From CALZJC01 sp041574955 (GTDB lineage Bacteria; Acidobacteriota; Thermoanaerobaculia; Multivoradales; JAHEKO01): a stretch of DNA of 24,562 nt. A program made the position numbers and the translations under genes. A model generated the notes under the pieces. The model did no database searches. It was not told where the DNA came from and saw only the letters and a list, made by a program, of their open reading frames with translations. Of the stretch, positions 9,301-14,879 are shown piece after piece (positions within the stretch are counted from its first letter, which is position 1; each line of letters begins with the position of its first letter). The stretch spans positions 1-24,562 of the forward strand of contig JBFGNS010000056.1 in NCBI GenBank assembly GCA_041574955.1, in the 5' to 3' direction.

Positions 9301-9625
9301 GGGCGAGGCCGCCGCCCCAGGTGCCGATCCACAGCGTTCCGTCCCGCGCCCGCTCGAGGGCGTAGACCGTGTTGTTGCCGAGGCTGGCGGGGTCGTTGGC
9401 ATCGGCCCGGTAGACGGTGAACTGGTAGCCGTCGAACCGGTTCAGACCGTCCTCGGTACCGAACCACATGAAACCGCGGGCGTCCTGGGCGATCGAGTAC
9501 ACCGTGCTCTGCGACAAGCCGTCTTCGAGCGACAGCGTCGAGAAGTGCTTGAACTCGGGGACCGCCGCGGCGGCGGCCGCGGTCCACAGCGCGGCGGCGG
9601 CTACGACTCGGCTAACAGGCTTCAT
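6284..9625 (-). CDS. Two-propeller periplasmic sensor histidine kinase (HTCS-like, no receiver)
   Basis: A 1113-residue membrane sensor. Residues 1-22 form a signal or anchor segment. Residues about 28-690 are two-component-regulator-propeller repeats, which I count as 14 blades (two seven-bladed propellers). A Y_Y_Y domain lies at about 715-785, a transmembrane helix at about 806-828 (WFRALAALAFVVVALG), then a coiled coil of about 50 residues. The HisKA domain carries His884 in SVSHDLKSP, and the HATPase domain shows NLVGNAVKF, DNGRGID and GTGIGLAMV. This is the sensor half of the hybrid two-component systems known from Bacteroides glycan sensing, but it stops after the ATPase, with no receiver or AraC domain, and no response regulator lies nearby. 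The ATG has a GAGGA site upstream. The ligand is unknown; glycans are the family precedent. Confidence 0.93.
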   Translation of the reverse strand: MKPVSRVVAAAALWTAAAAAAVPEFKHFSTLSLEDGLSQSTVYSIAQDARGFMWFGTEDGLNRFDGYQFTVYRADANDPASLGNNTVYALERARDGTLWIGTWGGGLARYLPGSDSFEAYRHDPANPRTLSHDMVFEIFEDSAGDLWVGTLGGGLNRFDPESGEFQRFPHDPDDPGSLSGDRVVSILEDSAGVLWVGTDGAGLNRLDRETGRFARYRSSDEPDSLSSDRVFALLEDRSGQLWVGTHGGGLNRMDRASGRFERFRHDPEDPRSLSSDQVLALHEDRAGRLWLGTGVIWTGAFGGGLNRLDPETREFSSYRADATRSSSLAADDLLSIYEDASGLLWLGTNGAGVSRFHPDRSGFPHFKNRPNDPSSLSDNAVYGMYQDADGVIWIGTWNGGLNRFDPATATFRHYRHDPSDPLSLPSDTVNAILEDSRRNLWIGTESGLTLMDRGRGRFRRIPLGQAPAGRSGGNEVQVILEDRQGALWLGTFSGGVVRLDPGTGEPTRYLHDPGDPDSLSNNNVYAALEDSRGDLWFGTEGGLDLLDRASDGFRHFRTDASRPDSLGSNDIMCIYESRAGELWVGTYGGGLNRLDRASGSVTRYTTRNGLPNDVVYGVLEDGSGRLWMSTNKGLSRFDPRQGAFRNFDVFDGLQSNEFDAWAFHKTADGRMLFGGINGFNWFDPDEIAVNPHMPPLALTSFKIFNREALAYGPAAELRRIEVPHGDRVLSFEFAALDYTAPQKNQYAYRLEGFDEGWVAAGTTRSVTYTNLDPGSYVLHVRGSNSDAVWSDEALAVQLVVVPPYWMTGWFRALAALAFVVVALGTYALRTRSVRRRSQALAEINRALNEEVAKRRRTQRELEISNRELEARNEELEVFTYSVSHDLKSPLVTILGFANLLERDAKAGDRERLAADLERIRSAATRMRQLLDELLELSKVGRLRSPPEAVDLRELAAEAVDQVAGPIADAGVRVEIQQDLPEVFGERSRLLDVFQNLVGNAVKFIGDQPEPRVEIGGFVEGDEVVVFVRDNGRGIDPSHHQRVFKLFQRLETEIEGTGIGLAMVKRIVEVHGGRAWVESDGAGLGSTFFFALPRFQDAGLEPGPVPYPPVRAAR
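7566..9475 (-). repeat. Coding tandem repeat: 14 propeller blades of ~47 codons
   Basis: Inside the sensor kinase the protein repeats the pattern G-x-L-W-[IVL]-G-T-x-x-G-G-L-N-R-[FL]-D, then Y-R-x-D-P-x-D-P-x-S-L-S-x-x-x-V, then E-D every 44-55 residues. I count 14 WxGT-type strands between about residues 51 and 687, the last degenerate (MLFGGINGFNWFD). At DNA level this gives roughly 140-base imperfect direct repeats, an obvious substrate for recombination. Confidence 0.85.
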
Positions 9626-9838
9626 CGGTTGTGTCCTCGGCCGGGTCAGCCGTCGGCAGCGGCCGTTCGCGGGATGCGCTCGGGCACGATCCCGCGCAGC
9701 GCATGGTACCCCCGATGGGGCGGCTCGGTGGTGGGTCTCGGGCTCCCTGCCGCCCGCTCGTCGGCGTGTGACCCCGAAGCGACCCGCCCGCCCGGCCTCC
9801 GGCCCGTCGCCACCACGGGTCGGCAGGGGCGGGCCGAG

Positions 9839-10321
9839 TCAGCGCTGCTGGCGCCGGCCGGCGCCAGCGCGGCGCAGCGCGTCGATCAGCAGCGGCAGGT
9901 TGCGGCGGGTCGTCGAGAGCTCGGTCGGCTCGTGGGCCGAGGGCTGCGGCAGCGCCGGCCCCTGCTCGACCACGATCCACCCCTCGAGCCTGGCGCCGTC
10001 CTCGACGATCACGTCCGGCGCCGTGATCCGGCCGCTGACCGAGCCGGAGGAGCAGACGGTCACCTGGGCATGACCGAACAGGTCGCCGACGACCTCTCCC
10101 TCGACGCGGATGGTGGCGGCGTAGATGTCGGCGCGCACCCGACCGGTGCGGGCGATGGCGACGCCGTGTGCGTCCAGCGGCACCCGGGCGTCTATCGTCC
10201 CCTCGATGATCAGGTTGCGCCGCGCCCGCGGATCGCCGTTGACGATCGCCGACGAGCTGAGAAACGCGCCGGCACCGGATCTGGCGTCGCGCCGGCGACG
10301 CGGTTTGCGAGGTTCGCTCAT
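9839..10321 (-). CDS. Bactofilin-family polymer-forming protein
   Basis: With the ATG at 10321 the protein has 160 residues. A short basic N-terminal tail (MSEPRKPRRRRDARSG) is followed by a bactofilin (DUF583) core of right-handed beta-helix turns, seen as the valine/isoleucine-rich repeats LIIEGTIDARV, GRVRADIYAATIRVEGEVVG, GSVSGRITAPDVIVEDG and ARLEGWI. Bactofilins polymerise without nucleotides and scaffold cell-shape or envelope machines; basic N-termini often help membrane contact. A longer in-frame extension to 10504 exists but lacks family resemblance and is rejected. Upstream 10322-10559 (238 bases) holds only a weak TAGGCT -10-like hexamer; the 213 bases after the stop hold a short CCCGT/ACGGG hairpin and no gene. 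Confidence 0.85.
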   Translation of the reverse strand: MSEPRKPRRRRDARSGAGAFLSSSAIVNGDPRARRNLIIEGTIDARVPLDAHGVAIARTGRVRADIYAATIRVEGEVVGDLFGHAQVTVCSSGSVSGRITAPDVIVEDGARLEGWIVVEQGPALPQPSAHEPTELSTTRRNLPLLIDALRRAGAGRRQQR

Positions 10322-10559
10322 CAGTTCCGCTTCGCCGGACAGCCTATCGCGGTTTGTCGCCCGGCCGCCGGCAGCGGAGCGCTCGCCAGGAAATCGAGCT
10401 GGCTCGAGCGCGTCGGCCGCCAGCATGGCGCCGACCGCCCACGGCTGGAGCAGCCCCGACCGGGCGCAGGACAGCTCGCCGCGCCTGGCGGCCCAACCTC
10501 CCATCGGCGATGCCGGAATGCGGGAACCTACTCCACGCCGGCGCTACTGGCCGGGGAGC

Positions 10560-11009
10560 TCAGAAGACCCCGGAGAAGGAGTTGTTGTCCTCGTTCTTCT
10601 CGTCCACGAAGCCCTTGGCGTCGATGTGCACCTCGAGCAGCCCGGTGGCGATGGTGGTGGGATCGAAGCCGGAGCCGAACCGGGGACTGAAGTCGGCCAG
10701 CGCGACGGTGAGCGTGTCGTCGGCGCCGGCGGCCAGGCCGGTGACCGTGACGCTGGCCTGCGACTCGGGTCTGGCGGCGGCAGGCGTGGCGGGGTCGCTG
10801 ATCTCGAGGTAGACGAGGAACTCGCCGGCGTCCTCGTTGCCGACGTTGGCGATGTGGGCGGTGGCCTGCTGGGCGCCGAAGTCGATGGTGTACGGCACCG
10901 CGGCGTCGGGGTCGATGGTCAGGTCCGGACCACAGGCCGCGGTCGCCAGCACCGCCAGGGCGGTCAGGACGAGGTGGGTGGTCTGGCCGGCCGCGCTGGA
11001 TGGTCTCAT
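10560..11009 (-). CDS. Small CARDB-like lipoprotein
   Basis: The 149-residue protein has a signal sequence with a lipobox LATAAC at about residues 21-26, so it should be a lipoprotein with Cys26 as the lipidated residue. The mature part reads as one immunoglobulin-like CARDB/APHP module: HIANVGNEDAGEF, LEISDP, VTVTGLAAGADDTLTVAL and the diagnostic end HIDAKGFVDEKNEDNNS (acidic Asp/Glu-Asn-Asn-Ser motif). Such domains bind partners or polysaccharides at the surface. A strong AAGAGGAGCT ribosome site lies a few bases before the ATG at 11009. It is transcribed toward the bactofilin, but a 238-base gap separates them, so co-transcription is uncertain. It diverges from the DUF4388-TonB gene. Confidence 0.8.
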   Translation of the reverse strand: MRPSSAAGQTTHLVLTALAVLATAACGPDLTIDPDAAVPYTIDFGAQQATAHIANVGNEDAGEFLVYLEISDPATPAAARPESQASVTVTGLAAGADDTLTVALADFSPRFGSGFDPTTIATGLLEVHIDAKGFVDEKNEDNNSFSGVF

Positions 11010-11174
11010 CGCAAGCTCCTCTTCGCTCGAGCTGGAACGGTGGGGCTATCGATCCTCTTGGGCGCGGTCCGCGGGTCGTTCGTTACACCCTGCGACGCGC
11101 CGGTCGAGAGCGCAGTCGGCGGCGGATCCCGCCAGGCGCGGCCGCCCTCCACCTGGAAAGCTGTTTCGTTTGAG

Positions 11175-11190
11175 TGTGAGGCATTTCACG
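11175..11190 (+). promoter_or_regulatory. CRP/FNR-type operator (TGTGA-N6-TCACG)
   Basis: TGTGA-GGCATT-TCACG is a near-perfect half-site pair for a CRP-family regulator (consensus TGTGA-N6-TCACA). It lies in the 233-base divergent intergenic region. A TAGGGT -10-like hexamer occurs at 11212-11217, with no -35 match in front of it; a start near 11224 would put the operator centre (11182.5) near -41.5, the class II activator position. Inference from sequence only. Confidence 0.5.
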
Positions 11191-11211
11191 GCCGACGCGC
11201 CCCCCGGCCGC

Positions 11212-11217
11212 TAGGGT
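11212..11217 (+). promoter_or_regulatory. Candidate -10 hexamer for the DUF4388-TonB gene
   Basis: TAGGGT sits 25 bases before the TTG start. There is no recognisable -35 hexamer 16-18 bases upstream, as expected for an activator-dependent promoter driven from the adjacent CRP-like site. Confidence 0.35.
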
Positions 11218-11242
11218 AGGGCCAGTTGCTGCGAGGCGCGAG

Positions 11243-12943
11243 TTGAGAATCCACGGCGATCTGGCGAGCTACGAGCTGTCCGACCTGCTCCAGTGGCTGG
11301 CGCAGGGACGCAAGTCCGGCCGGCTGACGGTGCGGCGGGGAGACGGCGAGGAGCGGAGCATCTGGTTCCAGGGCGGCCGGATCGCGCTGTCGAGCTCGTC
11401 CGATCCGGACCAGCGGCTCGACAGCTACCTGCTGCGCCAGGGCCTGATCGATGCCGATACCGCGGAGCGAGCGCAGCGGCTGCAGGAGGCCACCCAGATG
11501 CTGCCGGGTCAGATTCTGGTGACGTTGGGGGCGATCAGCGAAGAGGAGCTGGCCCGCGTCATGCGACTCAAGACCGAGGAGAGCGTCTGCCAGCTGCTGA
11601 CCACCTCGGACGGCGAGTTCACTTTCACCGGCGAGGCGTTGCCCTCGTCGTCGATGGTACCGCTCCAGATCGAGGTCGCGAACCTCCTGCTGCGGAGCAT
11701 GGAGCGGCTCGACAGCGAGCGGGGTGCCCGCGAGTGCGATGAGATCGAGACCTCTCCCGCGGCGAAGCGGGAAGGCGCTTCCCCCAACCGGCCGGCACCA
11801 GTCGCTTGCGAGCCGGGGGCGTCCGAGTCCTCCTCGCAGCTTGCTTCGTCGGCGGTCGCTGGCGCCGATCCCGTCCGCCGGGGCCACCAGATGGCCGGGC
11901 CCGATGCCGGAGGCCGCGCTCTGGCCGAGGTGATCGACCCGGAGGTGACGGCGTCCCGGCGGGGCGACGAGTCGAGCTTGGCGGGTGCCACCGGTACGGT
12001 TGCCCTGTGCGCGCCCCGGGCGCTCTGGCGGCGCTTGCTGCCCGCGGCTGTGGCCGCCGTCCTGGTGATCTTCCTGTCGGTCACCTACCTGCTCTTGCGC
12101 CCCGGCGAGCCGGCCGCAGCGACCGGTTTCGAGGGAGCTGTGCGCTTCACCGTCACCGAGCCGTGGCAGCCGCCGGCGGAAGCCGCGCGGCCGGACGCCA
12201 GCGCGCCTCGAGCTGACACGGCCGCGACCGCCGCGGGCGACAAACGTGAAGCGCGCCTGCGAGGCGACTACGAGAATCGGCTGGCTCTGCTGCGCGAGGA
12301 GCTGCGCGAGGCCCAGCGCACCGCGGCGGAGCGTCAGAAGGCGCTCGAAGCTCTGCGGTCGGTGGAGGATCAAGCGCCGGCGACCGCGGGCGAAGGCGGC
12401 GGGGCTCCGGCGCCGTCCGGCACCCTGGCGGCGGCGGCCAAGGCGTTTGCGGCGGCGACTCCAGGCGCCGAGGCCGCACCTCGCTCGCGCTCGCCCTCGT
12501 CCCAGGCCGGCCCGCCGCAAGGGCCGGCCGGTGAAGCCGGGTTGCCGTCCGCCGACGGCGCGCGGGCGGCGGGGCTGGCGGACCCGCAGAGGCCGGCCGC
12601 GTCACCAGCCGCCGAGCAACGCTCTGCGGTCCAGCCGGCGGCGGCCGGCCCGTCTCCGGCGCCTGCTGCCGAGAGTGTGTTCGTACCCCCCCGGGTCGTG
12701 CGGCGTGCTCGCGCCGCCTACCCGGCAGCCGCTCGCCGGATGGGCCGTGAGGTCACGGTGACCGTGCGAGTTCTCGTCGACGAGAGCGGCACGGCCAAGG
12801 AGCTGCAACCCGGCCCGGAGGCGGGCTTCGGCTTCGATCAGGCCGCTCTCGCCGCGGCTCGCCGCACCCGCTGGCAGCCCGCCACCCGGGACGGCGAGCC
12901 GGTCGAGAGCTGGATCGAGATGCGGTTCGTGTTCACGCCCTGA
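11243..12943 (+). CDS. DUF4388 protein fused to a TonB C-terminal domain
   Basis: A 566-residue protein with an unusual layout. Residues 1-160 resemble DUF4388 (PATAN-type) modules: MRIHGDLASYELSDLLQWL, GRKSGRLTVRRG, IWFQGGRIALSSS, then a helical LLRQGLIDADTAERAQRL / LVTLGAISEEELARVM part. A variable linker follows, then one transmembrane helix at about 265-286 (LLPAAVAAVLVIFLSVTYLL), a coiled coil at about 333-376, a Pro/Ala-rich periplasm-spanning stretch, and at 478-566 a TonB C-terminal domain (PPRVVRRARAAYPAAARR, VTVTVRVLVDESGTAKE, WQPATRDGEPVESW). The TTG start is forced: it begins the DUF4388 fold and no in-frame start lies upstream. The cytoplasmic domain may regulate or locate an energy-transducing or envelope-spanning rod; no ExbB/ExbD is in the window. 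Confidence 0.85.
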   Translation: MRIHGDLASYELSDLLQWLAQGRKSGRLTVRRGDGEERSIWFQGGRIALSSSSDPDQRLDSYLLRQGLIDADTAERAQRLQEATQMLPGQILVTLGAISEEELARVMRLKTEESVCQLLTTSDGEFTFTGEALPSSSMVPLQIEVANLLLRSMERLDSERGARECDEIETSPAAKREGASPNRPAPVACEPGASESSSQLASSAVAGADPVRRGHQMAGPDAGGRALAEVIDPEVTASRRGDESSLAGATGTVALCAPRALWRRLLPAAVAAVLVIFLSVTYLLLRPGEPAAATGFEGAVRFTVTEPWQPPAEAARPDASAPRADTAATAAGDKREARLRGDYENRLALLREELREAQRTAAERQKALEALRSVEDQAPATAGEGGGAPAPSGTLAAAAKAFAAATPGAEAAPRSRSPSSQAGPPQGPAGEAGLPSADGARAAGLADPQRPAASPAAEQRSAVQPAAAGPSPAPAAESVFVPPRVVRRARAAYPAAARRMGREVTVTVRVLVDESGTAKELQPGPEAGFGFDQAALAAARRTRWQPATRDGEPVESWIEMRFVFTP

Positions 12944-12944
12944 G

Positions 12945-12964
12945 GCCACCGGCCCCTGGGTGGC
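12945..12964 (+). terminator. GC-rich hairpin after the DUF4388-TonB stop
   Basis: GCCACC pairs with GGTGGC across an eight-base loop, one base after the stop codon. No T-run follows. It sits between convergent genes and could act as a 3' end stabiliser or a Rho-assisted terminator. The remaining ~110 bases before the next gene show nothing else. Confidence 0.3.
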
Positions 12965-13074
12965 GCGCTGCCGCTACAGTCGCGCCCAGCTGCGCGGAAA
13001 CGAGATCCAGATCGACGTCCGTCCGTCCGGCCAGCGGCTCGGCGGGCGCGTAGGGGAGATCGCGGAGCGACGGG

Positions 13075-13185
13075 CTAGTCGTCGCCCGGCGGGGGCGTCT
13101 TGACGATCTTGCTCAGGCACCAGCCGGCCAGGCAGGTGACGGTCAACATGCTGACGATCATGAAGCCGAGGGCGAACGGGGTCAT
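13075..13185 (-). CDS. MetS-like small subunit of the NSS transporter (36 residues)
   Basis: The gene encodes 36 residues, starting MTPFALGFMIVSMLTVTCL, that form one hydrophobic helix (about residues 4-26) followed by a short polar tail ending in PPPGDD. It begins 12 bases after the NSS transporter stop, with a clear AGGAGAG ribosome site that overlaps that stop codon, so the two are translationally coupled. This size, single helix and position match the 'methionine/alanine import family NSS transporter small subunit' (MetS in Corynebacterium MetPS). Sequence similarity cannot be scored at this length; the call rests on length, topology and context. It should sit in the inner membrane beside the transporter. 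Confidence 0.75.
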   Translation of the reverse strand: MTPFALGFMIVSMLTVTCLAGWCLSKIVKTPPPGDD

Positions 13186-13197
13186 CGCGGGTCTCTC

Positions 13198-14754
13198 CTA
13201 GGCTTCGCCCCGCCGGCGCCAGGCCTTGCGGATGAGCAGCATCCCCACCACCACCAGCGCCAGCATCAGGCCGCGGCTGACCCAGCGGTAGGGGACGGTG
13301 CCGGGGTCGTCGACCGTCTCCATCAGCAGGGTGGGGATGGCCTCGGTCCAGGTCCACCAGCCGAGCAGGGTGAACAGGAACAGCGGGGTGATCCACTTCA
13401 TGACCGGCTTGTAGAAGCCGGGGATCCTGATGTCGGCGCCCTTGTGCAGCTCGTCCCAGCCGCGGTCGATGCCGAAGATCCAGGCGAACAGCACGATCTC
13501 GACGGCGGCGAACACCACCAGCCCGAAGGTGCCGGCCCAGTAGTCCCACTCGTCGAGCACCTTGAAGCGGTAGAACACGACGTGGAACATGCCGAGCGCG
13601 AGCCCCAGGGCGGTCACCGCCCCGGCGGCCTTGCGGCGGGTGAGGTTGAAGTTCTCCTGCAGGAAGGCGATGGTCGGGCTGGCCAGCGCCACGCTCGAGG
13701 TGATGCCGGCGATGAACAGCAGGAAGAACCACAGGAAGGCCGCCAGCCGGCCGAGGATCTCCGGCCCCGGCAGCCCCTGGAAGACCACGCCCATGGCCAC
13801 GATGCCGAGGTCGAAGGTGCCGCCCTGCGCGATCGCCATGGCGCCGGTGACGCCAAAGAAGACCACCGCCGCGGGGATGGCGATCGTGCCGCCCAGCACC
13901 ACCTCGGCGAACTCGTTGGTGGCGGCGGTGGAGAGGCCGGTCAGGGCGACGTCGTCCTTCTGTTTGAGATACGAGGCGTAGGTCTGGATCGAGCCCATTC
14001 CGACCGACAGGGTGAAGAACATCTGGCCGGCTGCCGCCACCCACACCTTGGCGTTGCCGAGCTGCGAGAAGTCGGGGTTCCAGATGAAGTTGAGCCCCTC
14101 GGCGGGCGAGGCGGCCATCGTCGGCAGAGTCAGCACCCGCACCAGCAGCAGAAAGGCGAACAGGAACAGGATCGGCATGCCGATCAGCGCCAGCTTCTCG
14201 ATGCCGCCGCTGATGCCGCGTGCCAGCACCCAGCCCAGGAAGCAGAAGGTGAGAAGGAAGAAGCCGAGAGTCACCCAGGTGCCGGTCGAGCTGCCGTCGA
14301 AGATGTTCTGGTACGACGCCAGGTAGGAGCGCATCTCGTCGACGTCGCCCATGCCGAAGTAGTCGCCGCTGAGGCTGAAGACCGAGAAGCCGAGCATCCA
14401 GGAGACGATGTAGGTGTAGTAGATGAACACCACCAGCGGCATCACCACACCGAGCACGCCGATGTACTTGGCCCACTTCTTCTTCTTGTCGGTCAGCACG
14501 TCGAACATCCCGGGAACCGAGCCGTGGCCGTGGCTGCCGCCGTAGCGGCCGACGCCCCACTCGATCCACATCATCGGGATGCCCAGCAGCAGGAACGAGA
14601 TGAAGTACGGGATCATGAAGGTGCCGCCGCCGTTCTGCGCGGCCTGCACCGGGAAGCGCAGGAAGTTTCCGAGTCCGACGGCGTTGCCGGCCATCGCCAG
14701 CACCAAGCCGATGCGCGTGCCCCACTGTTCCTGTGCGTGCCGATCGACGCCCAC
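13198..14754 (-). CDS. Sodium-dependent amino-acid transporter, NSS/SNF family
   Basis: The 518-residue inner-membrane symporter has about 12 hydrophobic helices. TM1 carries the sodium/substrate-site signature GNAVGLGNFLRFP (residues 23-35) followed by NGGGTFMIPY, and the TM6 region shows FTLSVGMGSIQTYASYL. These are hallmarks of bacterial LeuT/MhsT/TnaT relatives. I start at the GTG at 14754 because GGGAGGA lies 6 bases upstream and the family N-terminus (WGTRIGLVLAMAG) follows; the frame remains open to 15510, but that part is antisense to another gene. A promoter with a perfect TTGACA is visible upstream. The MetS-like peptide follows directly, pointing to methionine, alanine or other hydrophobic amino-acid uptake, but substrate is not provable here. 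Confidence 0.93.
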   Translation of the reverse strand: MGVDRHAQEQWGTRIGLVLAMAGNAVGLGNFLRFPVQAAQNGGGTFMIPYFISFLLLGIPMMWIEWGVGRYGGSHGHGSVPGMFDVLTDKKKKWAKYIGVLGVVMPLVVFIYYTYIVSWMLGFSVFSLSGDYFGMGDVDEMRSYLASYQNIFDGSSTGTWVTLGFFLLTFCFLGWVLARGISGGIEKLALIGMPILFLFAFLLLVRVLTLPTMAASPAEGLNFIWNPDFSQLGNAKVWVAAAGQMFFTLSVGMGSIQTYASYLKQKDDVALTGLSTAATNEFAEVVLGGTIAIPAAVVFFGVTGAMAIAQGGTFDLGIVAMGVVFQGLPGPEILGRLAAFLWFFLLFIAGITSSVALASPTIAFLQENFNLTRRKAAGAVTALGLALGMFHVVFYRFKVLDEWDYWAGTFGLVVFAAVEIVLFAWIFGIDRGWDELHKGADIRIPGFYKPVMKWITPLFLFTLLGWWTWTEAIPTLLMETVDDPGTVPYRWVSRGLMLALVVVGMLLIRKAWRRRGEA

Positions 14755-14760
14755 GTGAAG

Positions 14761-14786
14761 TCCTCCCGGGTGAGGTTTGTGGAGGA
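14761..14786 (-). promoter_or_regulatory. Shine-Dalgarno of the NSS gene with a complementary upstream hexamer
   Basis: On the minus strand the ribosome site GGAGGA (14761-14766) is preceded by its exact complement TCCTCC (14781-14786), separated by 14 bases. The two could pair in the mRNA leader and hide the ribosome site. Confidence 0.3.
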
Positions 14787-14813
14787 GGGTACCTGCTTGA
14801 AACGGGCGGCGAG

Positions 14814-14843
14814 AGGCTACCCTGGCCGCTCGAAAGCTGTCAA
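14814..14843 (-). promoter_or_regulatory. Sigma-70-type promoter of the NSS transporter
   Basis: Reading the minus strand, TTGACA (14838-14843) is a perfect -35 and TAGCCT (14814-14819) a fair -10, with an 18-base spacer. The predicted transcript starts near 14807, leaving a leader of about 52 bases before the GTG. Confidence 0.55.
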
Positions 14844-14879
14844 GCCGGACGCGGGTTTGGGCTGCGCTCGGGCGCCCGG

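Noticed and set aside
10322..10504. N-terminal extension of the bactofilin frame
   Set aside because: The extension does not resemble any bactofilin N-terminus, and the ATG at 10321 begins a typical basic tail.
6251..10690. A 1479-codon open frame on the plus strand, antisense to the sensor kinase and bactofilin
   Set aside because: It mirrors the GC-rich codons of the kinase, has no recognisable domain, and the minus-strand genes have full families and ribosome sites. Such long antisense frames are expected at this GC content.
12960..13110. A roughly 48-codon plus-strand frame between the DUF4388-TonB gene and the MetS-like gene
   Set aside because: No ribosome site, no hydrophobic or structured pattern, and it runs antisense into the MetS-like gene.
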